This document shows positions 29,301-37,800 of a DNA stretch of 64,000 nt, one piece after another. Made by a program: the position numbers and the translations under genes. Source of the DNA: RHLJ01 sp965222205 (lineage in GTDB: Bacteria > Bacteroidota > Rhodothermia > Balneolales > Balneolaceae); contig OZ244932.1 of NCBI GenBank assembly GCA_965222205.1, positions 1,860,001 through 1,924,000 on the forward strand, written 5' to 3'. Numbering within the stretch: the stretch's first letter is position 1; the number at the start of each line of letters is the position of its first letter. Below the pieces are notes generated by a model, which searched no databases, was not told the origin of the DNA, and worked only from the letters and a program-made list of their open reading frames with translations.

Positions 29301-29948
29301 GGGGATGGTTGGGCTTATGATATAGGTTTCGGAGGGCTCGATCATGTACTTGCCTCCGGAGAAAATGTAAATGTACTGGTAATGGACACTGAAGTGTATT
29401 CCAATACTGGTGGTCAGGCTTCTAAAGCCACCGGACTTGGTGCCATCGCTAAATTTGCTGCCGGAGGAAAACCTACTCCTAAAAAAGACCTTGGGCGCAT
29501 TATGATGAATTATGGTTATGTGTATGTAGCTCAGGTTGCAATGGGAGCAAATGAAAATCAGGTGATTAAAGCATTCAAAGAAGCTGAATCCTATGAAGGT
29601 CCTTCCATCGTTATTGCCTATAGTCATTGTATTGCACATGGGATCAATATGTCGAAGGGGATGGATCAACAGAAGCTTGCAACAGCAACAGGACATTGGC
29701 CTATTTATAGATATGACCCAAGAGTCAGGGAACAAGATAAAAATCCTCTTCAGTTGGATTCCAAACCACCAAAATTACCGTTGAGAGATTATATCTATAA
29801 CGAACAACGGTATAAATTGCTTACTAAAACAAATCCCCGGAAATCAAGAGAGTTTCTTGAGGAAGCTCAAAAATGGGTTAATGAGCATTGGAAATCTCTC
29901 GAAGAACTGGCCACTAAGCCAATAAAACCAACAACTGAATCTGAATAG
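26364..29948 (+). CDS. nifJ: Pyruvate:ferredoxin (flavodoxin) oxidoreductase
   Basis: Single-chain PFOR of 1194 residues, full length. It oxidises pyruvate to acetyl-CoA and CO2, reducing ferredoxin or flavodoxin. Order: domain I (NEVIAIYPITPASPMGEWAD) and domain II, then the central gamma-type domain, the ferredoxin insert with CIQCGKCVVACPHS and CTGCSICVEVCPVKD, and the thiamine-diphosphate domain (SGACAGCGETPYLSLL, GGDGWAYDIGFGGLDH, DTEVYSNTGGQASKAT). A strong AGAGGAG ribosome site ends 4 nt before the ATG. It is followed after 8 bp by a flavoprotein gene and clearly forms an operon with it. It suggests at least facultative low-oxygen metabolism. Confidence 0.96.
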   Translation: MERIIRTMDGNEAAAHVAFKTNEVIAIYPITPASPMGEWADAWAVKRQKNIWENVPKIIEMQSEGGAAGTVHGSLQSGSLTTTFTASQGLLLMLPNMYKIAGELTPTVFHIAARSLATQALSIFGDHTDVMAVRSAGWGMLFANNVQEVMDFSLISQAATLSTRIPFLHIFDGFRTSHEIAKIEVLPDSVIKKMIDPEMVKAHRDRGMNPNNPFIRGTAQNPDVFFQARETTNTFYDSTPGYVQSLMREFEKLTGRSYHLFDFVGPPDAERVIIIMGSGADTVSQTVEHLSKQGEKVGVLKVRLFRPFSVQHMIEKLPGTVRSIAVLDRTKEPGALGEPLYQDVISALIEDQSSESPKFIRIPKITGGRYGLSSKEFTPAMVKAVFEELDADTPKNHFTIGINDDITNTSLNFDPEFDIEDEETTRAVFWGLGSDGTVGANKNSIKIIGEETDLNAQGYFVYDSKKSGAKTISHLRFGKGNVKRPYLIKNANFVGVHQFGFLQRYDTLVMAAEGATVLLNAPFPADQVWKKLPKMVQQQIHEKNLKLFVIDAYEVAKKAGLGIRINTVMQTCFFAISGVLPKKQAIDKIKEYIEKTYGKRGKTVVSMNFHAVDMSLENLHEVAISDEAKSRISIGTKPPKESPEFVQKVIAEIINGQGDDLPVSALPCDGTYPSGTTKWEKRDIAMDVPIWDPDICIQCGKCVVACPHSVIRAKVVEPAVLEAAPKDFKYTKARFKELPDQQYTLQVSVDDCTGCSICVEVCPVKDKSNVSRKALNMESKLPVQKNERKNWDFFVDLPSVKIKDHPEIDFNKIKETQLLDPYFEFSGACAGCGETPYLSLLTRLFGNRMIVANATGCSSIYGGNLPTTPWCTDKEGKGPAWNNSLFEDNAEFGLGMRLAANKKAETAWNLLKQMKGKEIPETLAEALIEADQSTEQGIQEQQKRVGELLKRLSGKATARSRRLEEFADALIRKSVWIIGGDGWAYDIGFGGLDHVLASGENVNVLVMDTEVYSNTGGQASKATGLGAIAKFAAGGKPTPKKDLGRIMMNYGYVYVAQVAMGANENQVIKAFKEAESYEGPSIVIAYSHCIAHGINMSKGMDQQKLATATGHWPIYRYDPRVREQDKNPLQLDSKPPKLPLRDYIYNEQRYKLLTKTNPRKSREFLEEAQKWVNEHWKSLEELATKPIKPTTESE

Positions 29949-29956
29949 GAGAAGTC

Positions 29957-30973
29957 ATGGATTTTTCAACACATTATCTCGGACTTGAATTAAAAAACCC
30001 TTTGGTTCCATCGGCATCTCCTCTTTCTAAAAATATGGATAGCCTGAAACGAATGGCTGATGCCGGAGCGGGGGCTATTGTGATGCATTCCTTGTTTGAA
30101 GAACAAATTACAGGAAGTAGCATGGAACTCGATCACTTTTTGTCTCATGGTACTGAAAGTTTTGGGGAAGCCCTTAGTTATTTCCCTGACCTGGATGAAT
30201 ATGAAGTTGGTCCTGACTCTTATCTCGAACATATAGCAGAAGCGAAGAAATCAACTTCGATCCCCATAATCGGAAGCCTCAACGGTGTTTCAAATGGTGG
30301 CTGGATTAACTTTGCAAAACTTATTGAAGAAGCCGGAGCAGATGCTCTGGAATTAAATATCTACTATATCCCGACTGATCCTGAGCTATCAGGCGCTGAA
30401 GTTGAAGCTAATTATCTGGAGGTGATCGGGAGTGTTTGTGAAGCGGTAGATATTCCTGTAGCCGTTAAGTTTGGAGCCTCTTTTTCATCTATCCCCAATA
30501 TGGCTAAACGGATGATTCAAAAAGGTGCAAAAGGGTTGGTGATGTTCAATCGGTTCTACCAACCTGATTTTGATATAAGAGCAATGGAAGTGGTCCCTCA
30601 CCTTATTCTAAGTAATTCAAGTGAGCTCCGTCTTCCTCTCCGTTGGGCAGCCATTCTTTATAAAAAAATAGAGGCAGACATTGCCATTACTACCGGTATT
30701 CATAACGGAACGGATATGGTTAAAGGATTGCTCGCCGGAGCAAATATTACTATGGTAGCCTCTGAGCTACTACTAAACGGAATAGATCGGATCCCCGAAA
30801 TTCTTACTGAATTGAAACGCTGGATGGAAGACTATGAATGTAATTCAATCGATGAGTTCAGGGGAAGTATGAGTCATGTGCATACAGCAGAGCCAGCAGC
30901 TTTCGAACGTGCTAATTATATGAAAGTACTTCAATCTCTGAAACAAGATCCTACCGGGAAATTATGGTGGTGA
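29957..30973 (+). CDS. Dihydroorotate dehydrogenase-like flavoprotein linked to PFOR
   Basis: This 338-residue TIM-barrel protein is related to PreA and PyrD (start FSTHYLGLELKNPLVPSASPLS). Where PreA has the catalytic loop NFGCPHG, this one has NIYYIPTDPELSG, lacking a Cys or Ser base. No ferredoxin domain follows. Phosphate-binding segments for FMN near the C-terminus (ITTGIHNGTDMVKGLLAGAN) look intact. An AGGAGA site lies 5 nt before the ATG. Proteins like this are often found beside nifJ, but the reaction is not known to me. It is unlikely to make orotate. Confidence 0.8.
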   Translation: MDFSTHYLGLELKNPLVPSASPLSKNMDSLKRMADAGAGAIVMHSLFEEQITGSSMELDHFLSHGTESFGEALSYFPDLDEYEVGPDSYLEHIAEAKKSTSIPIIGSLNGVSNGGWINFAKLIEEAGADALELNIYYIPTDPELSGAEVEANYLEVIGSVCEAVDIPVAVKFGASFSSIPNMAKRMIQKGAKGLVMFNRFYQPDFDIRAMEVVPHLILSNSSELRLPLRWAAILYKKIEADIAITTGIHNGTDMVKGLLAGANITMVASELLLNGIDRIPEILTELKRWMEDYECNSIDEFRGSMSHVHTAEPAAFERANYMKVLQSLKQDPTGKLWW

Positions 30974-31014
30974 TATCCTGTTGAATATTTGCCGAAGCTA
31001 TCGCTTTTTATAAA

Positions 31015-31869
31015 CTATAGCCCAAATACCCGGTTTACATTAAATCCGATTCTGAAATCTCTGGCAAAGAAATCGTCTGTTGTTCTGGCAATTAAATGCT
31101 GCTCAGTAAACCAATTTCCATTCATTATAAACATCTGGAATACATGTCCGCCGGTATCGATTTGCCAGGAGATGGCCATTGGGTTAAAAGTTCCGTCGTT
31201 TCGATCGCCAAATACTGCAAAGTATTCAAATGAAAAGGAATGCTTTAAACTAACCCTATATTCACCCCCAAGTCCAAGACCATAATGAGTGTGTTCAGGA
31301 TTTTGATCTACGGTTTCAATTACAACGGTATTAAAGTGAGAAACAATAGGAGCGACTTGGAAACTAAATGAATCACTGAATTTCCTTGCTACCGTGATAG
31401 AGCCAAACATATTCAGGCGTTCCTGGAATGTGTAATCGAACCTTCGTTCTGACTGTGTATTAATCCCCAAATCACCTTTTAATGATACCTCTACGGGAAT
31501 CTTATCTGATCTCACCTGATTGACTATGGTATACTTAAATCTCAAATCCACATTATCTTCTCTGCTTGTTCTGCCTATCCCTACTGATAACTTATCCGTT
31601 ATTCCGTAATCAATCCCGAGGCGAACGGCAGCTCCCTGGTCTAATCCCCAGAACTCCTTAACACCTGTACTTACCAAACCGAAATTATGCATAATGGTGC
31701 TATTCATGTTGTTTTTCTGGAGATTGGAACTGGTTGACATTGAAATTAAAGACATCGTTAAAAAGACTTCAACCGGCTCATCGGTTACGGTTCGTCGCCG
31801 TTCCATTTGCCCGAATGCAGATTCTGATATCAGAAATCCAACCAATAAGAAAGCTGCATATTTTTTCAT
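31015..31869 (-). CDS. DUF5777-like outer-membrane beta-barrel protein
   Basis: This 284-residue protein has a signal peptide (ending near SAFGQ) followed by alternating amphipathic strands typical of a beta-barrel (for example RLGIDYGITDKLSVGIGRTS). It resembles the DUF5777 barrel family that travels with YceI proteins and c-type cytochromes in Bacteroidota. It overlaps the yceI stop by 4 bp and is the last gene of the cytochrome-YceI-barrel operon. A surface lipid, quinone or electron-transfer role is inference only. Confidence 0.65.
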   Translation of the reverse strand: MKKYAAFLLVGFLISESAFGQMERRRTVTDEPVEVFLTMSLISMSTSSNLQKNNMNSTIMHNFGLVSTGVKEFWGLDQGAAVRLGIDYGITDKLSVGIGRTSREDNVDLRFKYTIVNQVRSDKIPVEVSLKGDLGINTQSERRFDYTFQERLNMFGSITVARKFSDSFSFQVAPIVSHFNTVVIETVDQNPEHTHYGLGLGGEYRVSLKHSFSFEYFAVFGDRNDGTFNPMAISWQIDTGGHVFQMFIMNGNWFTEQHLIARTTDDFFARDFRIGFNVNRVFGL

Positions 31870-32411
31870 GAATCTTCCTTTATGGTCAACGTTGCATTAA
31901 GCTCTATCTCCTGCTCCTGATCTACCTTGATAAAAAGTAGTTTAGGTGGTTCAATTTCGTAGTCTTCGAGTAATAAAATCCATCCGGCTTTCAGGGTTAT
32001 TGTATCTCCATCAGGGGTAAGCTGTCCATTCACTTGAATATTTTGCTCCTTCCCATGAATTTTGAACACACCTTCGACAACAACATCCTGGGCTTCTTGC
32101 AAAGTAGGATCAAAGTCAGAAGTTATCGTACCAAAAAACTCTGCAAATGGGTATTTCTCAGTTTCCAGCGTTAAGCGCATATCTTTATCCCGCTTTCCAT
32201 TTCCAGTATCCAGCGTTTCCAAATCGATGTAGAAATCTACGGTACCGTTTTCAAGATCAATAAGTCCGGTTAGGTTTTGTGATGACCCGGAAAATGTATG
32301 CAAAGGCACTTTTGAATGAAACACTGCTGTACCTGAATCTGTGAAATAGCTTTGTGAATAAGCGCTAATGCTAAAAGCGAGACTTAAAATTGTGAATAAT
32401 ACTTTTTTCAT
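31866..32411 (-). CDS. YceI family periplasmic protein
   Basis: Lipocalin-like protein of 181 residues with a signal peptide (cleaved near SAYSQ). Family signs are the opening FTDSGTAVFHSKVPLHTFSG, the strand LIDLENGTVDFYIDLETLDTG and DKDMRLTLETEKYPFAEF. YceI proteins bind polyisoprenoid or fatty-acyl chains; some are linked to quinone transfer. The operon order is cytochrome, yceI, barrel, with 8 bp between the first two genes. Confidence 0.88.
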   Translation of the reverse strand: MKKVLFTILSLAFSISAYSQSYFTDSGTAVFHSKVPLHTFSGSSQNLTGLIDLENGTVDFYIDLETLDTGNGKRDKDMRLTLETEKYPFAEFFGTITSDFDPTLQEAQDVVVEGVFKIHGKEQNIQVNGQLTPDGDTITLKAGWILLLEDYEIEPPKLLFIKVDQEQEIELNATLTIKEDS

Positions 32412-32419
32412 GATATTCC

Positions 32420-32827
32420 TTAGTTGTTTTTAGCACCTTCGTTGATCCAGGTACGAATGGTTTGTATTTCTGAATTTGTAAGTGAGCCTCCTACCGGCAT
32501 TCTGGAACCATGATCAGGATTGGGTTCAATTTTATCTACTAACCCACTTCCAGCTGCATTTCCGGCCACTACGAGATTACTCCCATAATTATTACCTACG
32601 CTGTTTATTAATGCCGAGTACGAGGATAGACTAACATTGCCACTCGAACCATGACAACTGGTACAACTCCCATTAAAAATCGGTTGAACGTCACTTGAAT
32701 AACTTACTTCTCCAGCAGGCTCATCACCGCCATCATCGGGACCGGTTATCAGGTTTTCAGTATTGTCTGAACATGCTAACCCAGCAGTAATCAGGGAAAC
32801 CAACATCAATAGATTTAGATTCTTCAT
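32420..32827 (-). CDS. Small c-type cytochrome lipoprotein
   Basis: A lipoprotein of 135 residues. I start at 32827, where MKNLNLLMLVSLITAGLAC gives a normal lipobox. The frame runs on to 32893, but the extra 22 residues would spoil the signal. One haem-binding motif CTSCHG is present, with a downstream Met (SRMPVGGSLTNSEI) as possible sixth ligand. The C-terminal IQTIRTWINEGAKNN is typical of planctomycete-type cytochrome c modules. First gene of the operon with yceI and the barrel gene. Confidence 0.85.
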   Translation of the reverse strand: MKNLNLLMLVSLITAGLACSDNTENLITGPDDGGDEPAGEVSYSSDVQPIFNGSCTSCHGSSGNVSLSSYSALINSVGNNYGSNLVVAGNAAGSGLVDKIEPNPDHGSRMPVGGSLTNSEIQTIRTWINEGAKNN

Positions 32828-32967
32828 TGTTTTAAACGCTTTTTTTGGTTTTCGATAAATAGTGCTTTTAGAAAGAATTACCGATCTGAGCACTTCTCTC
32901 TTTATACCATAATAGCGCGTTTGCTACAGATTGAGTTAGCAATAAAACGGTAAAAACTTATCTATTT

Positions 32968-33006
32968 CCGACAACAAGAACCCGACAGACTATAACAAAT
33001 CCGACA
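32968..33006. promoter_or_regulatory. Three direct repeats of TGTCGG upstream of the cytochrome operon
   Basis: CCGACA (TGTCGG on the coding strand) occurs at 32968-32973, 32982-32987 and 33001-33006, spaced 14 and 19 bp. It lies between the stop codon of the AraC-type regulator gene and the cytochrome start codon. AraC-family proteins usually bind direct repeats, so this is a candidate operator for the adjacent regulator. Confidence 0.4.
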
Positions 33007-33013
33007 ATGTTCT

Positions 33014-34681
33014 TTAGGTATGTGTTTCCTGAAATGCTGAAGGAGTCTTTCCGAATTCTTGCTTAAAGCACTTAGAAAAATAAGAGGGGCTGGAAAATCC
33101 GGTTTGATAACAGGCTTCCGATATATTGCTTTTACCCATTATGATCAACTCTTTCGCCCGATGCAATCTCACTGATGTAATAAGTTGATTGGGAGTTTTA
33201 TTCGTGGTCTGCTTTAGTTTACGTTGAAGCTGTCGTTCACTAATTCCTACATCACGGCTTAACATTTCTACACTATAGGATTCATCTGACAGATGTTTAT
33301 CAATACTTTGCAGCACTCTTTCAAGGAGAGATCCTTTGAGGGGAAGCCCGCCCAGTAATGTATCACTTTGATTTGTATCACCGGAAGCTTCTTCTTTTGC
33401 GGTGTAAAGAGAAGAGATTCCGGGGATGGTTTCTTTATCAGGCATGTATTTGGTAAAACCTAGGCCCGATCCCGACAATAAATTCTTTACAGTTTCTGTA
33501 ATAATTACACTGTTGGATTCGGCGCTTTCTAACATCTTATGGAAATAAGTACTTATCCTATCGTTACTACCAGCCATAGTTTCGATAGAAGATTCTTTGA
33601 TATAAACGGCGATACTTAAATGTACCCCAAGTTTCGATGCAGCTTCCAGTAATCCAATTCCCGAATGAACAGCTCTACTGGGACCTTCGAAAGCAGCTAT
33701 GAAGGAATCATCAGTAAATTCAACAATCTTTCCCCGATTCTGCCCAATATACTGTCCAATCAGACCTTTAAGGTTTGAATCCACCAATCCGAAAGAATCA
33801 ATGTTTCCTTTGACTATTGTGAGTAGCTGTTCTTTATAGCTTTGAATAGGTTTCATGGTAGAAAGGAAATCTTTCATTTCGTCAAGAATTTCCTGAGTAT
33901 TGCCCGCCCAAAACAAATGATCATTTCCAGAAAATTCTACAAATTTCGCCCCCTCAATTCGTTCTGCGATGAAGCGCCCTTCTTCAATTTTTACATCAAT
34001 ATCGTTGGTGCGCTGCATGATAAGGGTTGGAACTTTAATAGAGCTCAGAATATCAATGATATCAACCTGGGTATTCATTTTGGTAAGAACCAGTGCCGCA
34101 CTTGGGCTCGCCCCTGACCGGAAGTAGTTGGCCAACCATTCCATAAAGACGGGATCGTCTGCTTTTGAAGGTGCCAAAGATTCTAGTTTCATGTCACCTC
34201 CTCCCCAACTGGATTCAATCATATCGTACACCTTTTGGCGCTCTTCATCGGTAGGTGCCCAGGGATAGTTCGGAGAATATCTTCGCTTGGCAAAAATACC
34301 AAAAGTGATCAAAGCACTTGTCCGGTTTGGATAAGTAGCAGCAAATAAAGCTGATACCGAACCTCCTTCAGAATGACCAAATAACACAGCTTTTTCAGAA
34401 CCAACAGCATCCATTACCGCTCTGATATCGTCCATTCGCTCTTCCAGAGTTGATAAATCCACAAGGCGGTCGGAAAGTCCTGTTCCCCGCTTATCAAATA
34501 GAATAACTCTGGCGATTTTCCCCAGCTCCTGAAAGAAATCCACCAACTCCGGGCACTCCCACATCAGGTCAATATTTGAAACCCAGCCCGGGATGTACAC
34601 AATATCAACAGGACCTTCTCCAAAAATCTGATAGGCTATGTTTATACGACCGCTTTTTGTGTATTGAGTAGTTGGCTTCAT
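33014..34681 (-). CDS. Alpha/beta hydrolase - degenerate nucleotide cyclase - AraC HTH fusion regulator
   Basis: This 555-residue protein has three parts. Residues 1-277 are an alpha/beta hydrolase with nucleophile Ser104 in FGHSEGGS, oxyanion region YIPGWVSN, and a late His in GNDHLFWAG. Residues 285-430 resemble the class III cyclase domain that follows such hydrolases in other bacteria (GKIVEFTDDSFIAAFEGPSRAVHSG), but metal- and base-binding residues are not evident. Residues 455-552 are a full AraC-type DNA-binding domain (VEMLSRDVGISERQLQRKLK and ISEACYQTGFSSPSYFSKCF). There is no signal peptide. It likely senses a small ester or lactone-like ligand and controls the cytochrome-YceI operon just downstream. 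That role is inference. Confidence 0.82.
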   Translation of the reverse strand: MKPTTQYTKSGRINIAYQIFGEGPVDIVYIPGWVSNIDLMWECPELVDFFQELGKIARVILFDKRGTGLSDRLVDLSTLEERMDDIRAVMDAVGSEKAVLFGHSEGGSVSALFAATYPNRTSALITFGIFAKRRYSPNYPWAPTDEERQKVYDMIESSWGGGDMKLESLAPSKADDPVFMEWLANYFRSGASPSAALVLTKMNTQVDIIDILSSIKVPTLIMQRTNDIDVKIEEGRFIAERIEGAKFVEFSGNDHLFWAGNTQEILDEMKDFLSTMKPIQSYKEQLLTIVKGNIDSFGLVDSNLKGLIGQYIGQNRGKIVEFTDDSFIAAFEGPSRAVHSGIGLLEAASKLGVHLSIAVYIKESSIETMAGSNDRISTYFHKMLESAESNSVIITETVKNLLSGSGLGFTKYMPDKETIPGISSLYTAKEEASGDTNQSDTLLGGLPLKGSLLERVLQSIDKHLSDESYSVEMLSRDVGISERQLQRKLKQTTNKTPNQLITSVRLHRAKELIIMGKSNISEACYQTGFSSPSYFSKCFKQEFGKTPSAFQETHT

Positions 34682-34820
34682 GGTATCTGAATAGTCTTAC
34701 CTGAAGATACATTAACTTTCCCTGAAGCGTAAAGAGGAAACTTTTGTTTTAAGTGAATTAAAACCTCGAAAATATTTTGGGTTTAGTCCCATAGATTGAT
34801 GAGTTATTAAGAGAACCTGT

Positions 34821-37800
34821 TTACTCCCTTATTCCTTCCAGGATTGTTGCGAGCGTGCCTGATACAAAGATTTTACCATCAGATCCTGCTGCAATATCCC
34901 AAAGAAATAAGTCTGGATCATCTGCCTCGTAGATAGAAGCCCAATTTTCACCATCGAAGTGAAAAACAGTGCTTTTATCTCCAAATGAATTTGGTGGAGC
35001 CAGCAAATACACATCATTTGGACCATTGCCTGCCAAACGTAATGCTTCCGGATAAAATTCAACTTCCAGGTCATCAAGTACATTAGTGTATTCTGTCCAG
35101 CTGCTCCCATTCCAATTTGCTAGGTGCCCGTTTTCTGCAACTATCCAAATATTGCCGAATCCTGTTCCCCAAATATCCGTAATCGGGTCAACGTCCAAAT
35201 CGATTGAGGATGGTATCTCAAAATCTGTCCAGATTGATCCATTATAATGTAATAGTACTGGCACATTACTTCTATGTCCTCCAATAAGCACTAAACTTTC
35301 TCCACCGCTCCAAATAGTAGTGAGTTCTTCTGTTCCATAAAGACCTGCGTCAATGGTATCCCAGTTCATTCCATCATAATGCAATATGGTACCCATTTCT
35401 CCTACGGCATAAATATCCTCAGGACCACTTCCTTCTATAGCGTATAGCAATGTTTCGGAATCTTTCGCCGGGTTGGGCATTTCTGACCAAACGCTGTCTT
35501 TAAATTGAAGAATTAAACCGGCTATTAAATTTGACCCGTGAAAGCGTATAGGAGAATCTGTTACAGCATAAGCTTCTTTTCCTGAAACCGGAAAAACCTC
35601 TGAAAGTTGGTGAGGGTCTCCATTCAGATCGTTGATTGGTATTTGAGCAGCACTTTCTGTATCAGAATATTGAATTGAAATTCCATTGATGGTGGTACCA
35701 AATAATGTTCCTGCTGATGTATGCTCCGTTTGGTTGTCAAGCATATTATCTGAATTACGAGCCGTATTAATTGCTTTCTCAGCTTGTTCTTCATCTCCTT
35801 CTTCATAGGCGATTTCCCCTACTTCTCCACTACCTGGAATTCCATCAATCACGTATTCGAAAAACCTAATAAGTTCTCCACCTCCGCCTACCGAGGAATA
35901 TTCATCAGTGACTGTTCCTTTTTGTTCGGTTATTTCACTTCCGGCCCCTTCTTCAACCTCTTTTACAACCGGAGAAGTCAATGTTACATTGAATCCATCA
36001 GAGGCAGTGTGGCGAAGTTCCGATAAAATACTTCGAAATTCCGTTTCAGTAGCATTCCATGTATCTCCATTGTCACAAGAAATTCCTATAAAGCCGTTAT
36101 TTTCTTCGTCGGTATCAAGGGCCGCTCCCGTAAGTGCTATTACAAACTTATCGCCTTCGGAACCACAAATTGTGTCAGAACCGTCAGTGGTTTCCGCCAT
36201 CATTATGCTTGGGTTTTCATTTGAAAAACCTACTTCCGGATCAGTATCTGATCTGTAAACTATTTGTGGAGTATTACCATCCCACTTGTATACGCCAACA
36301 ACTCCACCAAGAGAAAATGGCATAAACAAATTGTCTGAGTTTGTACCAACTATACCTGATAAGTTTATATTTGCAATATTTATAAACGACCAATCATCAC
36401 CATTAAAATCCAGAAGAGCACGACTTCCCTGAATTATCACATGATCATCATCACTATAGAATAGCCTTCCATTTGTAAATCCGGAAGTGCTAAAGGGTAC
36501 TTCTTCAGATTCCCAACCGGTTTCATTTTCTCTCCAAACGTTAAACTGATCACCTGCCTGAAGTAGTATTCTTCCTTCTGGTGAATGAATTACATCTTTG
36601 ATATTTATGATCTCATCCGGATTTTCTGAATTTAATGGAACAAATTGACACTCAGTATCCGGATCAAGTGAACATTCGTATAAACCCATTTGACTGGCAA
36701 CTGAGATAACTTCAGTTTCCTGATTAATTGAAATCCCATGAACATCTCTTCCCGTTATTACTTCTGGTAAAGCAACTATCCTTGATAAATCATCATTCCT
36801 GTATAGCATTGTTCTGTTCTCAAAACGACCTGAAGGTCCAAGCATTATATAACCCCCAACCAAATAAGAATCGGTATCATCGATATCACCTGTTATTGGA
36901 GTTGCTGGTCCATTTAACTCAATAGGTCTCCAGTCCGTAATTAGTGGAAATATTTCCGTAGACCTAAAAAAAGCATTCACCTGTGTATTTGCTTCCAGGG
37001 TAAAAGAGGTACTTATTTCATTCCCTAATAATTCTGCATCCTTATTGAAGTAGGCCTCAAACTTATACAATTCAGCGACTTCTCCTTCAAGAGTAACAAC
37101 GGTATTTCTTGGGACAGCCAACACACATTGCGGAAAAACATCAATAGCCCCTCCCATTGTATTGCTAGAGCAATTAATACCTTCAGGAATTGAGTTAACA
37201 GAACCAACATATTCTTCAAATCCATTGCCCCAAATTTCCATCGTTAATTCAACGGGATCATTACCATTCAACACTCTTCCTTCTACAGATACTGATTCAG
37301 TTAATTTAACGCCTAATGGAACTTCTACCGAAACTAATTCTCCGTTATCTACTTGAAATTCAACGTCATCGATATTGGAAGAGAAAATTAAAGACACATC
37401 GGTACCAGGCTCAAACTCAGCAGAGCAAATTCCTGTAGTTTCCAAACCTATTCTTCGGCAATCTATCCCAGATGGATCACTCTGAACAACGGTACTGTCG
37501 GTTTCTTTTCTTGTGCTGTCATCATCAATAATAATAAAGCTAAGTGTTGCTTTGCCACTAATGGAAACACTTCTTCCTCCTCTCATTCCTGTATTTGCAA
37601 GCCTGGTCTCTATAGCTTCTGAAGAAAAGGTTCGGTCGGCAGTTCTAAGAATTGTGACTGCATCAGAAAACCCACCTCCCCTGGTTCCTGCCCCAACCCC
37701 GTCTGAACCCGGCCAATTCAATACATCTGCATCCCCGGTTTCAGAAATCTCGCCAGAACCATGTAACCCGGTAAACTGTCGTCCTTCAGTAGTTGAAATA

